From NCBI GenBank assembly GCA_025765615.1, contig JAIVFJ010000185.1:62001-126000 (forward strand): a stretch of DNA of 64,000 nucleotides. The letters run 5' to 3'. The stretch's first letter is position 1. Every line of letters begins with the position of its first letter. The position numbers and the translations under genes are program-made. This document shows positions 43,701-54,600 of this stretch, piece after piece. The notes under the pieces are model-generated. The model searched no databases and was not told the DNA's origin. It saw only the letters and a list, made by a program, of their open reading frames with translations. This DNA is from Zopfochytrium polystomum (taxonomy: Eukaryota; Chytridiomycota; Chytridiomycetes; Chytridiales; Chytridiaceae).

Positions 43701-46121
43701 GCCAAAGGAAAGAAATCATTTTTCAGTTCGTTCAAGAAGCATGGGAGGACAAAAGATGAAGCCCAGCCAAGTGCAGAAATGCGGAAAGATCCAGTCAAGA
43801 GTGCTGCCCCTTTGCTTGTGACATCCTTCAGCAAATTCTTTCAGATTGATCAGACTCTTTTTGCTGAATTGGAAGCATTTATTGTGCAACATGGACATCA
43901 CTTCTTGGAAGCATGCAGCTTGCTAGACTCACTCCATTTGGTGATTCCTGCCATGACAAAGCTCCAGAGTCTTGCCACTATTCCTGAAAAGAAAGGATTG
44001 TACACCCTGATGGAAGACATGAAAAGGGTTTTGCAAAAGTTTCTCATTCCACTCAGGGCATCTGCGTTGCAAGTTTACTTCACTGCTGTTCCATTCTCCC
44101 CAAGTGACTCTGAATTTTTTAAAACATTTGTTCAGAATGTGCCTGGAAGTGTGTCATGCCTGAAAGTTGTAAAGGGGCAACCAAAATCTTGGCCTTCCTG
44201 TTTGAATATTCTTGAGGGACACACTGAGTATGTCCAGTCTGCAGCATTCAGTCCTGATGGGCAGTTTGTTGTGTCTTCTGGAAGTGAGGACAAGACAGTC
44301 AGAATTTGGAATGCTTCCACTGGTCAGGAGCTGCATAAGCTGGAGGGACACACTGATCGTGTCCACTCTGCAGTATTCAGTCCTGATGGGCAGTTTGTTG
44401 TGTCTGGAAGTTGGGACGAGACAGTCAGGATTTGGAATGCTTTCACTGGTCAGGAGCTGCATAAGCTGGAGGGACACACTAGTCGTGTCCACTCTGCAGC
44501 ATTCAGTCCTGATGGGCAGTTTGTTGTGTCTGGAAGTTGGGACAAGACAGTCAGGATTTGGAGTGCTTCCACTGGCCAGGAGCTGCATAAGCTGGAGGGA
44601 CACACTTGGAATGTCACCTCTGCAGCATTCAGTCCTGATGGCCAGTTTGTTGTGTCTGGAAGTGCGGACCGAACAGTCAGGATTTGGAATGTTTCCACTG
44701 GCCAGGACCTGCATAAGCCTGAGGGACACTCTGGTTCTGTCTCCTCTGCAGCATTCAGTCCTGATGGGCAGTTTGTTGTGTCTGGAAGTGATGACGAGAC
44801 AGTCAGGATTTGGAATGCTTCCACTGGTCAGGAGCTGCATAAGCTGGAGGGACACACTGATCGTGTCCACTCTGCAGCATTCAGTCCTGATGGCCAGTTT
44901 GTTGTGTCTGGAAGTAGTGACAAGACAGTCAGGATTTGGAATGCTTCCACTGGCCAGGAGCTGCATAAGCTGGAGGGACACACTGATCGTGTCCACTCTG
45001 CAGCATTCAGTCCTGATGGCCAGTTTGTTGTGTCTGGAAGTGAGGACCGAACAGTCAGGATTTGGAATGCTTCCACTGGCCAGGAGCTGCGTAAGCTTAA
45101 GGGACACACTCGTGATGTCTTCTCTGCAGCATTCAGTCCTGATGGGCAGTTTGTTGTGTCTGGAAGTAGTGACAAGACAGTCAGGATTTGGAATGTTTCC
45201 ACTGGCCAGGACCTGCATAAGCCTGAGGGACACTCTGGTTGGGTCTTCTCTGCAGCATTCAGTCCTGATGGGCAGTTTGTTGTGTCTGGAAGTACTGACA
45301 AGACAGTCAGGATTTGGAATGCTTCCACTGGTCAGGAGCTGCATAAGCTGGAGGGACACAGTGATTGTGTCTTCTCTGCAGCATTCAGTCCTGATGGCCA
45401 GTTTGTTGTGTCTGGAAGTTGGGACAAGACAGTCAGGATTTGGAATGCTTCCACTGGTCAGGAGCTGCATAAGCTGGAGGGACACACTGATCATGTCTAC
45501 ACTGCAGCATTTAGTCCTGATGGGCAGTTTGTTGTGTCTGGAGGCGGGCAGATTTTTTTGTATGTAAGTGGTCGTGACACGACAGTCAGGATTTGGAATG
45601 CTTCCACTGGCCAGGAGCTGCGTAAGCTTAAGGGACACACTCGTGATGTCTTCTCTGCAGCATTCAGTCCTGATGGGCAGTTTGTTGTGTCTGGAAGCCG
45701 TGACAAGACAGTCAGGATTTGGAATGCTTCGACTGGCCAGGAGCTGCATAGGCTGGACGGTTTTTCATTCACAAAGCATCATGGATTTAGTGCTGATGGG
45801 CAATGTGTTTTTTTGAAGGACAGAAATGGCAAAAGAATATTTGTCAAGCTTCGAACAGCATTGCCGGTGGACAGAAGTGAAATCACACTCACAGGTCCAT
45901 GCCTGGCACACAACTTCAGTGCACGTAATTTGTCAGGAGAGCGACTGCAGAGTGAGGAAGGGGTTCTTGAATCTGTGATAAGTGATGGTGTTTGGTTCAA
46001 CTTCAATGTCACAAAAGTCTGTATCTGGCTTCCACCTGAATTTCGTGGTAGATTCCAGCTCCTCTCAAGCCGAAATATGTTCACTTTGGGGCAAGGCTTT
46101 TCTTCTGCCATTCAATTTTGA
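40735..46121 (+). CDS. TIR-NACHT-WD40 NLR-type receptor
   Basis: Exons 40735-40968, 41039-41273, 41349-41421, 41474-41753, 41802-42061 and 42137-46121 keep one frame for 1,688 aa. Order of parts: a ubiquitin/PB1-like beta-grasp region (1-~85); an Ala/Pro linker; a TIR domain (~175-345) opening with FFISYRQASEAGFARSLFD and with LLEWELA holding the probable catalytic Glu (E274 or E276); and a NACHT NTPase with Walker A GVAGVGKS (452-459), Walker B VVDALDEC (556-563) and the sensor TGRPEAD. A helical arm follows, then the fungal pre-WD segment ASALQVYFTAVPFSPSDSEF, and twelve WD40 repeats (~1050-1570). STAND proteins of this kind oligomerise on ligand binding, and here the TIR would be the effector (NADase or signalling). 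The introns were placed by phase; exon 3 to exon 4 joins within the Ser of ISYR. Codon use is A/T-richer than in the metabolic genes. An AATAAA lies at 46174. Confidence 0.9.
44205..45765 (+). repeat. Tandem 126-bp repeats encoding 12 WD40 units
   Basis: Twelve head-to-tail units of about 126 bases (42 codons) lie within the NLR gene. Unit cores such as FSPDGQFVVSGS and TVRIWNASTGQEL are almost invariant at both DNA and protein level. Differences concentrate at the two residues after GHT/GHS, the residue after the next Val, and the residue(s) around the SGSxDx turn. Unit 11 has an insertion of about nine residues near 45542-45570. Near-identity of the units points to recent unequal crossing-over or gene conversion. 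Confidence 0.92.
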
Positions 46122-46173
46122 TCAGATAATGGCTTTACTGAATGATTCATAGTTATCTTCTTTTGGCCACATC

Positions 46174-46179
46174 AATAAA
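46174..46179 (+). terminator. AATAAA polyadenylation signal of the NLR gene
   Basis: Canonical hexamer 53 bases after the stop codon. Confidence 0.6.
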
Positions 46180-46490
46180 ATTCCTACTTTCACACTATTC
46201 GTTGATTTGCCTTCTTCAAGCTGGACCAGTCGCTTTTGTGGTTCCTCCTTAAATGTGTGCTCTCCTCCTGCACATCTTGTTAGAAAGTTTCTTATCCTAA
46301 TCCAACTATCTTTGTTATTCCATCTTTCCTCAGATAGTCCATCTGCGCTAATTTCACCATTATTAAATTCACACTCATTTTCATACCATCTTCAGTTTCA
46401 TAGTCATTATTTGTTTCTATTTTTTTTTTAAGTCCATTCTTACTTTGTCTGTATTCCATCCCAGTTATTATTTACTCAGCTCATTTCCAG

Positions 46491-46751
46491 TCACAGATCT
46501 AATTTCTTGTCTACATATACATCATAACCCTGTCCTTCAAATATTATTTGAGCTTCACTTTCAATGTCAATGTAAAGTGATGCGTTATTGACAGCTTTTG
46601 GAATCCGGTTGTCATACCTGAAATAAATGTGATCGCCACCATCAACTGCCTTTGTAACAAGCGTGTTTATTTCTTCTATTTTCCCAAGATGTTCTTCAAA
46701 CCATGTTTCTGCACTGAACTCTTCATCTTTTTTTGTCAAGATCAACAACAA
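46491..46751 (-). pseudogene. Short minus-strand coding remnant, unidentified
   Basis: An 86-codon minus-strand stretch (for example WFEEHLGKIEEINTLV, DGGDHIYFRYDNRIPKAV) reads like a globular protein end. Upstream on that strand an ATG-led run (MKRNLVVVDLDKK) lies in another frame, which suggests a frameshift or a missed intron. No family was recognised. It could be the last exon of a gene or debris. Confidence 0.3.
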
Positions 46752-46984
46752 CTAAATTGCGTTTCATTCTGCAGTAAATGCCAAAGTTTTGGAGATATTT
46801 TTGTCAAAATATTTGTGGGTCTATTTTTCGTAATTCTTGTTCAACTGATGATTTTTTACCGATTATTACTTTAATTTCTGTCGAGCCAGACTTATGGAAT
46901 GCAAATTGTCATAGTGACCATTGTAGTTCAAAATAGTTTCTAGAAGAAAAGTTCATTTTTTAACAAGCTTTTTATTTTCTTCAA

Positions 46985-48540
46985 ATTCAACAACAAGAAG
47001 TGGCTGGAGGCAGCGGTGGTGGTGCCAGCGGTGGGGGCAGCCTAGACATATCCATCCGGGCCTTACTTAGTGAAAGTGGGGCCACTATCAAGTCCACACT
47101 ATCAAAGTCCACTATCAAGTCCATTAATGAGTCCATTTTGTGTCTCCTTAATTGTTTTTTTTTTGTCAATTTTATTGTTTTTGTTATGATTTTCATTCAC
47201 TATTGAGTCCACACATTTGGACTCAATATGGACTCGTATGAGGCCAAGTCTAGTTGTTTTTTTTTGTCAATTTTTTCATTTTGTTATTGTTTTCCACCAG
47301 GGCCCAAAAAAACTAAGTCCACAGTGACCACCCACACTTTGAGCTCTCCCACCAGCACAAAGATAACCCTAAACTAAGTCCACAGCGACCACCCACACTT
47401 TGAGCTCTCCCACCAGCACAAAGATGACGTGATACGATGTTCTAAGTGTTACATCTCTAAGCTAGAATTGCGAGAGGATTCCGAATCTGCCAAAAAAACG
47501 GCGGGTTGATTAGTGGAAAGCAGGGAATATTGCGGGTTTTTCTGAAAACTCCAGATCCAAAAAGCACTTCCGCTCAGGAAATCTTTTGGAGGAGGCTGCC
47601 CACTGCCGTTTCGACGCCGTAATCGTGTTCTACGAGTGTGGTTTACTTACTGGTCCTGCCCTCACGTCCTAGGCTTGGGTGTACAAGGGTAAACTTGGCC
47701 TAGACATATCCATCCGGCGGGCCGATTAGTACAAACGAAGCCGCACTGCGTCCCACAGAGGGCGCCCTCTCATCAGCCTTCCCACAGAGTCTGCCAATTG
47801 CAGAAATTGATTTTTTTTTGTCAATTTTTTCATTTTGTTATGGTTTTATGTGATGGCAAAAAAAACTATGTCCTCACTGGGTTAGGGTTTATTGCGGGTT
47901 TTTCTGAAAACTCCAGATCCAAAAAACTCTCCCACTCAGGAAATCTTTTGGAGGAGGCCGTCCACCGCCGTTTCGGCGCCGGAATCGTGTTCTACGCATG
48001 TGGTTTGCTTACCGGACCTGCCCTCGGGGCCGATTAGTACAAACGAAGCCGATTAGTACAAACGAAGCCCGACTGCATCCCACAGAGGGCCCTCTCATCA
48101 GCGTTCCCACAGAGGGTGCCTCCACTGCGTCCCACAGAGCGCCCTCTCATCAGCGTTCCCACAGAGGGTGCCTCGCATCAGCCTTCCCACAGAGTCTGCC
48201 AATTGCAGAAATTGATTTTTTTTGTCAATTTTTTCATTTTGTTATGGTTTTATGTGAGGGCAAAAAAAACTATGTCCTCACTGCGTCCCACAGAGGGCGT
48301 CAAAGCCGCACAGCATCCCACAGAGTCCCCTCTCCACAGCGTTCCGACAGACTCCCAAACCCCAGACTGCGTCCCACACAGAGTGCGCCAACAGCATTCC
48401 CACAGAGTTGCAATTAATTTTTTTTGTCACTTTTTTCATTTTGTTATGGTTTTATTTCACCACAGCGTCCCCACAGAGTCCCCACAGAGTAATTGATTTT
48501 TTGTAAATTTTTTTCGTTTTGTTATAGTTTTACGTGAGGC
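46985..48540. repeat. Tandem/minisatellite region with CCCACAGAG motif
   Basis: Diverged repeats of several kinds are interleaved. TAAGTCCACAGTGACCACCC...CACAAAGAT occurs twice at 47310-47425. GACATATCCATCCGG recurs at 47045 and 47700. A ~170-base block (GCGGGTTTTTCTGAAAACTCCAGATCC...GGAGGAGGC) recurs at 47530 and 47895. CGATTAGTACAAACGAAGCC recurs near 47725, 48030 and 48050. GTCAATTTTTTCATTTTGTTATGGTTTTAT recurs near 47820, 48225 and, varied, 48430 and 48510. CCCACAGAG occurs many times from 47750 to 48490. Short frames within it are by-products of the repeats. Confidence 0.8.
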
Positions 48541-48589
48541 CTACCACCTCCACCGCCGGCTGAGGCTCGCCGACCACCTACCCACGCTG

Positions 48590-49520
48590 AATGGCCGTGC
48601 ACAGCGGTGCAACAGAAGGCCCGGTCGAGGACGATGACGCGGCAAGCCACCAGCTGCACCACAATGCCACGGATGACGACGACAACACAGTCGTTGTCGC
48701 CACCGCCGCATCAGCAGCTGCTGAGAGCGAGCTCGTCGCCACCCAGAGCGTTTGCGGCCGAAAACTCCATCGAACCGTCGAGATTGTCCAGCAGCAGCAG
48801 TAGCAGCAGCAGCATTAGCACCGCACATGGATCACGCTCCCGTCGGATCACCAGTCGACGACGAGATGCCATCCGTGTCTCTGCCGCTGCCAGCAGCCTC
48901 TGCTGGCGGCAGCAGGTCAATCTGCGCTGGACAGAGATCCCGCGGGTCCGACCGCAGACGATGACGTTTCGTGGGGAAGAACACACGGTCTCGTTGAGGC
49001 TGGAGCAGTCTTCACGGATTTTTGAAAGTATTACGGTGCTTGTTCCCCTGGCCACTCCCTCACCGACCAACTGCGGCACCATGCTCCTGTGGGAGAACGT
49101 CATCACCAGCAGGACCAACTGCGTCGAGACCACGTCAGTCCTCAGGGCCTACGCGCCAGGCAAGTGAGGGTTAGGTTACTGCGCTGGGTGCGGCTCTGCG
49201 GGCCGTTCATTGCCTCCTGCGCCGTCAACGGGTTTGTCATCGTGTGGGACCGCGCGACCGGAGAGCCTGAAGCTCAGCGCGGACAACGGGTTCGGGTTGG
49301 CGGGCCACGGGGGTTGGTTCGTGCACAGCGGCGTGATCGGGGAGATGACCATTTGGGATTTGCGGACGTGAAACGTTTGTGGGCCACGTCGAGTCGGTGA
49401 CACACCCGACGGCGCATGTGTCGTCTCAGGCTCGCAGGACGAGACCGCGCGTGTGCGGGACGCGGCAACAGCAGGATTGCGACTGGGGACTGCGCCGGCG
49501 TCGTGAAGGAGTAAGGGCTT
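48590..49520 (+). pseudogene. Degenerate WD40-like gene remnant
   Basis: A GC-rich stretch in which WD40-like pieces appear in different frames: FIASCAVNGFVIVWDRATGE (near 49205-49265), WFVHSGVIGEMTIWDLRT (near 49315-49370) and PDGACVVSGSQDETARV (near 49405-49460). Between them the frame changes and stops appear. It looks like a decayed WD40-repeat gene. Its base composition is unlike the A/T-richer NLR gene 3 kb to the left, so it is not a simple recent copy of that gene. Confidence 0.4.
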
Positions 49521-51643
49521 AGGGCTGCGAGGATCGTGGTGAGGCGTTCTGGGCAGTCTGCAAATGGATAGTGAGGGCGGAGAGGTTTTTGAGTTAATCA
49601 AGGGGGCGTCTGCGGCAAGGCAGACAAGAATCGTTCATTGGTCCTCTCTCTTCTCTCTCTCTCATGTGCGATTGCAATTTCTGTGAATGATGGAGACAGA
49701 GAGAGAGAGAGACAGACAAACAACTGAGCTACTGAGCTGTCTGTCTGCCTGTTTGTCTGGAAACCAAACAGCGGTTGCGGACTGCCGCAAAAACTCCAAT
49801 CATTCTGGAAGCTATGAAGGTAGGTTCCTTCTTCTCCCCAAGCAGGTCAAGTTAGGGTGGTGGCGGCAGCGGCCTCTACACGCTCAGCGAGGCAAGGAAG
49901 TCGAAGAAGATGGTAGCATCCCAGTTTCGCCAACAGACGAGGGCATCCCGGGGGCACAACTCTCAAAACGTCTGCAGCAGACAGCGCCTCCAGCAGCCGC
50001 ACAAGTAACAGCTTGGGCAGCATCAACGGCAGCGACCGACGGGTTAAAACCAGGCGCTCTGATCAGAAAGAGTCTTTGTTGACGTTGTTACTGGTCTTGC
50101 GGCAGCCACCACGTTGTCATTGAGTGGGAGTCAGAGTCGGACAGCCACGACGCAACAGCAGCCACAATGCAACAGCAGCAGGCACAGCGCCAAGATCACT
50201 TGGATCACTGTCGTTGTTGGATCTGATGGCCTTGCATGGGGGACAACGTCAGCGGCGTCGAGCTCCCAGATGGCTTCTGACTCTGCTTGTCTACCAGGCT
50301 GTCGTCATTGTTGTCCAGGAGCAGTAGTGAAGGGTCCTTGCCTCATTTACGCAGCAACCTCCACGTGGGAAAGGCTGGGGGTCTTGCAAGATGTGGACAA
50401 CAACGACGACAACAACGACGACAACGGAAGACGAGCCCTATCTTGATCAGACTCTTCCTCACTGGGACAACCGCCATGATGGCAGCAGCAGAAGGCAGTG
50501 GCGAGGGCCACGACACCAAACAAAAAGCGACGTGGACGGGCAGGATTCGGTGGCATCGTCGGTCCACAGTCGGCGTTATTGGTGCCTGAGCTGCCTGGGG
50601 GTTGGCGTGGACACTGCTACCATTTGGGGCGATGCGGAGCCAGAGTTTCAGGCTTGAGCGGTGGGAGCCGGGTGGGTGGCGGCTGCTTTGTTGGCAGGTT
50701 GTGGGAGAGTCTGTTCATTTGAGGTGCGTTGGGGACCGGCACATGTGCGGCCAGGGCACAGCATGGTGTCTCAGCTGAGCGTGGAGACGTCTCTGGACTT
50801 GATGGGCTCGTCAGTTGCTGAGTCTGCGGCTTTGGGGAGACTGGCAGCGACAGGGGTAGATAGGGTTCGTTTTTTAAACCCTAACCCGTGGAGGTGCCCT
50901 ACGGCAGGCAAAGAGCAGTTAGCAGCAGCATATTTGGCGAGCTTGCTGGACAGCTGGACTGCAGGCATGACAAACTTGTGCCAGGGAACGGGAACACGAA
51001 CAGCTTCGGCGGAATAGAACTTCTGGGTTGCGGCTGGCAAGCATCAGTGACAAGGACGGTGACAACGGCGGTGGTGTAGCGGCGCTGCTGGAGTCTGTGA
51101 AGTCGCTGTCGCAGCTGCTGTACCTGATTTGCAGGAGAAGTACGGGAGCCGCAAAGGGTTGGTGGAGGCACGGCATGGTGTCGCAGCTGATTTCTACGTA
51201 ATTGGGCATACGATTAGAAAAACATTGGACACGGGTGACTGAGATTTTATCATTTCTTCGCTATTTCATTTTCCTTTTGTTTTTTTCCATCCACCTTCTT
51301 GTCCATCTAACACCTTTCTTTCTCCCCTAGCAACAACATCATCGTATCTACTGGGCCGCTTTCAGCACTTTCACAATTCTGCTCCCTGAGACAGTCTGTG
51401 TGGCATGGTGGCTGCTGTGCTTTTGGGTTCCTCACATTGCAGTTGAGCGTGTGACTGCTAGAGCTGTGCTGTGTTCAGAGGCGGAGCTGGACCCAGCTGG
51501 TGCACCATCTTAATGACTTTCTCATTCTCTTGTCTTGCTACTCACTCCTGTGCTTCCTTGACCTGTCTTCGATTCTGTACCACCAAAGCAAGCTAAGATT
51601 TTTTTCCTCAATATGCAGAAAAGAGTGAAAGTTGAGTACAAAG
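49521..51643. other. GC-rich region without an established gene
   Basis: CAG/CAA-rich and GAC-rich low-complexity stretches occur here. Short protein-like pieces in various frames (for example LLESVKSLSQLLYLI near 51085-51130) may belong to the same decayed gene as 48590-49520. The last ~400 bases, T-rich, precede the helicase gene and probably include its promoter. Confidence 0.35.
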
Positions 51644-54600
51644 ATGGAAGTAGAAGCAATCTGTGTCGCCTGTCTGGATCTGGAGGTGAGCGCACATGAG
51701 CATTTGCTTTGATTATTTCTTACTAATCCTTCAAAAGAGTTTCGTTGTGTCTGTTGTTTTCAGTTCTCGCACAGAAGCCCAGACGAGATTGTTTCGCACT
51801 GTGCATCATGTGACGGTCCCAAAGCAATTGGTGCAGCCAGTTTGTCAAGAGAGCTTGAAAGTGAAGATTTGGACTCAGATTCAAGTTTGGTTGCAGCTCT
51901 GCAGATCCCTCTTTCAGACAAGACCTCAAGTGTGCTTTCAAATTCAGATCCTGTTGTGTCCAGTTGCTTAGCTGATAAAGTAATTGGAGCGAATTTGGTT
52001 GAGAGTGGTTAGTAAACCGTGGGTTGTCTGTATTTGTGCTTGATCATTCAACTGAAAATTTCTGTTTCAACTTCTCTTTCACTTTTTTCTCTGTTGTTCC
52101 ATGTTTTTTGCAGGGATGACACTTGCACATTGCTCAAGGATTCAAGATTCAGAGGGCGATGGTGTTTTTGAAGTGGATGAAAATGCTCATGATCTGGAAG
52201 CCATGGATACTGATGGACCTGGTTCTGTCACATCAGTATGTGTTAGTAGTGGTAAGTTTAATTAATTCTCAGTTTGCTTGCCTTAGTCTGACACATTTTG
52301 TAGAAACAGCCCTGTTGGAATCATCCCAAGTTCACCCAAGTTCAGATTCAGCTGTGAGCATTGGCTCTGGTGATTCCAGAATGGCTGGCAATGATGATTT
52401 GCTTGTTGTTGAACATAGTGCTGATTCCAACCAAGATGGTGGGTGTTGTGATTTAATCGCTTGAATTTCAAGCTGTTCTTCTGTACTCACACATTTTTCA
52501 TACACATCTGCCCTGGTTTCCTACCCCCATTGACAGATGTGAGGGAGCATGCAGCGTACAATTTCAAGTACAGGGCCCTGTTGTGCAAGCACTGCAAGGC
52601 TGCAGTGAGCCCAGTTGATGTCAGAAAGCATGCTCGCAATGTTCATTCAAACTTGAACCCAGAGATCCTATCAGAGCTTGTTGTTCAGCTGGTGACTTTA
52701 GCCACTGAGCATTCAGCCTTGCACCCTGCTGAGCTTGCTGTTCCTCTCTCCACTGAGTTGAGAGTGCCTGTTTTAGATGTGCGTCCAGGCTTCAAGTGCA
52801 CTGGATGTTCTGCTTTGTTTTTGAACAAGACTAGATTCTGGCGGCAAGAATATCATCTCAACTCCAGATGCATTTGCACAGTGGACTCTATGGTTCCTGT
52901 GAAGGCTGCTCAGCGCTGGGCACGCTTTTGTGGGTTGTTTGAAGTGGAGTCTGGTTGTGTCAACTCTGTGCACAATCCGTCTGATAATGACAATGTGCTG
53001 GATGTAGCTGCAAGGGAGAGGGATTCTGGTCTACTGAATATGCTGAATGAAAGCGTTAAGAATGTCAGGAATCTCTTTGCAAGTGATCTGGAAAGTTTGA
53101 CGGGGCCCCCAAATGGTATCATCCAACCCTCAAACTGGGCAGAAATGCACCAATGGCAACGGCTACTCTCTGGTTGTGATCTAAGTTTGATATCTTCCTT
53201 GGCGGAGCAAGCAGAGAAGAAGGCCATAAGCACCTCTGACGCTGAAACGTCTCTTGTGCTGAAGGAAAATCTGTTTGTCAAGTTTCTGCTTGAGGCACAT
53301 GTTGAAGCAAAGGATGCGCCTGATGTTGTGAGATATGCACTCAATCATGATCGGCCAGACAATGAGGCTGCTGGTCGCCGGAAATTTGGTGTTATGGACA
53401 AAACTGCCCACGATTATGCAGTGCCCTTTGTTGGTATGATCAGGATATTTCTGCGAGCCTACAGGCTTGAGCCCGAAGAGCTTGCAAGGATACCTGCAGT
53501 ACAGATTGCTTTTTTCAAGCACAAGGAAAGAATTGAGAGGCTTGTAAATGCTGAAGCTTTGAACCAAGTACGCACAGCATTCTTTCAGTTTTGTGCTGCC
53601 CTCATCACAGAATTTGATGGTGGTGCAAGAAAACCATGCGCCGCAAAAATTGCTATTGCTTGTTTGGGTGTGGATCCAAGAAGGAAGCTTGCATGGTGCG
53701 AGCCGTGGAATTTTAGCAAACCCCTCTCTGCGCTGATATACCACTTCAGAAGTGTGGGGTACTTTTGCCTCAAAAAGGCCCATGTCACTGTGGCTGGAAT
53801 GGCTCAAATCGGCGACAATAGGAGTGTGATGGGCAATCAGGATGATCCAGCCAATGTACCAGCTCCATATGATGATGATGACCTGGAAGGGCTTGTGATT
53901 GATTTTATGGAGTTTCGCTCAAAGTTTCTGGTGCTGTCCGTCAGCCATGTGTGCGACTATTTGCACAGAGCACGAGCTTACTGCTTCAAGACAAAGAATC
54001 CTTCCATAAGCCAGTTTCACACAGACACTGAAGGCTTCCATTTTGCAGGGAAGCATATCTTCTTCAACTCCTTCAGGCCTGTTGCCAGAGCTATGGTGGA
54101 GGAATTGCTGGAGGACTACTTGAAAATTAGCCTGCACAAGGAGACGGGCACCAAGCCCTGGAGTGTGGATGTGTCTGCTTTGAAGGATAATCTGTGGGAC
54201 TCCACCAATGGATTTTCATTTGTCTCTCATCCTGATAATTGCAATGCTGTCAGCACTGGACCTGATTTGAAGAAAAGGGCTGTTGGATATTTTTTTGATG
54301 AGTCTAAATTGAGGAATGAGGGGCTGGCTGCTGAAATTGGACAAACCTTCCCAAAGGGATTGAAGATGGAAACGTCATTGGATTGGCTTTCAGATGTGCG
54401 TCAGTTCAAAAAGAGTTTGGCCACATGTATCATGTTCACTGCAGGCGCTTCAAACAGGGCCACAGAGCTACTGGCTGCCCTGGTGCAGAATGACACTGAT
54501 TGGCCTCGAACTCTGCGCCTGTTCAATGGCCGGGTTTTCCTGCAGCAAGGCTACAGTAAAAGCATGGCAAAGAGGGAATCAGTTGTCCTGCACTTTTTGC

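Noticed and set aside
44154..45749. A 531-codon minus-strand frame and a 451-codon plus-strand frame in a second phase across the WD40 array
   Set aside because: Both are by-products of the 126-base periodicity: a frame free of stops in one unit is free in all. The third frame is the real WD40 coding frame.
44205..45765. Regular repeats resembling a CRISPR array at first sight
   Set aside because: The whole period is coding and conserved, there are no unique spacers, and the host is a eukaryote.
47880..47895. GGGTTAGGGTTTA and similar CCCTAACCC pieces (also near 1990 and 50878) as telomere remnants
   Set aside because: Each is an isolated one- or two-unit match, not an array; chance or simple repeat decay explains them.
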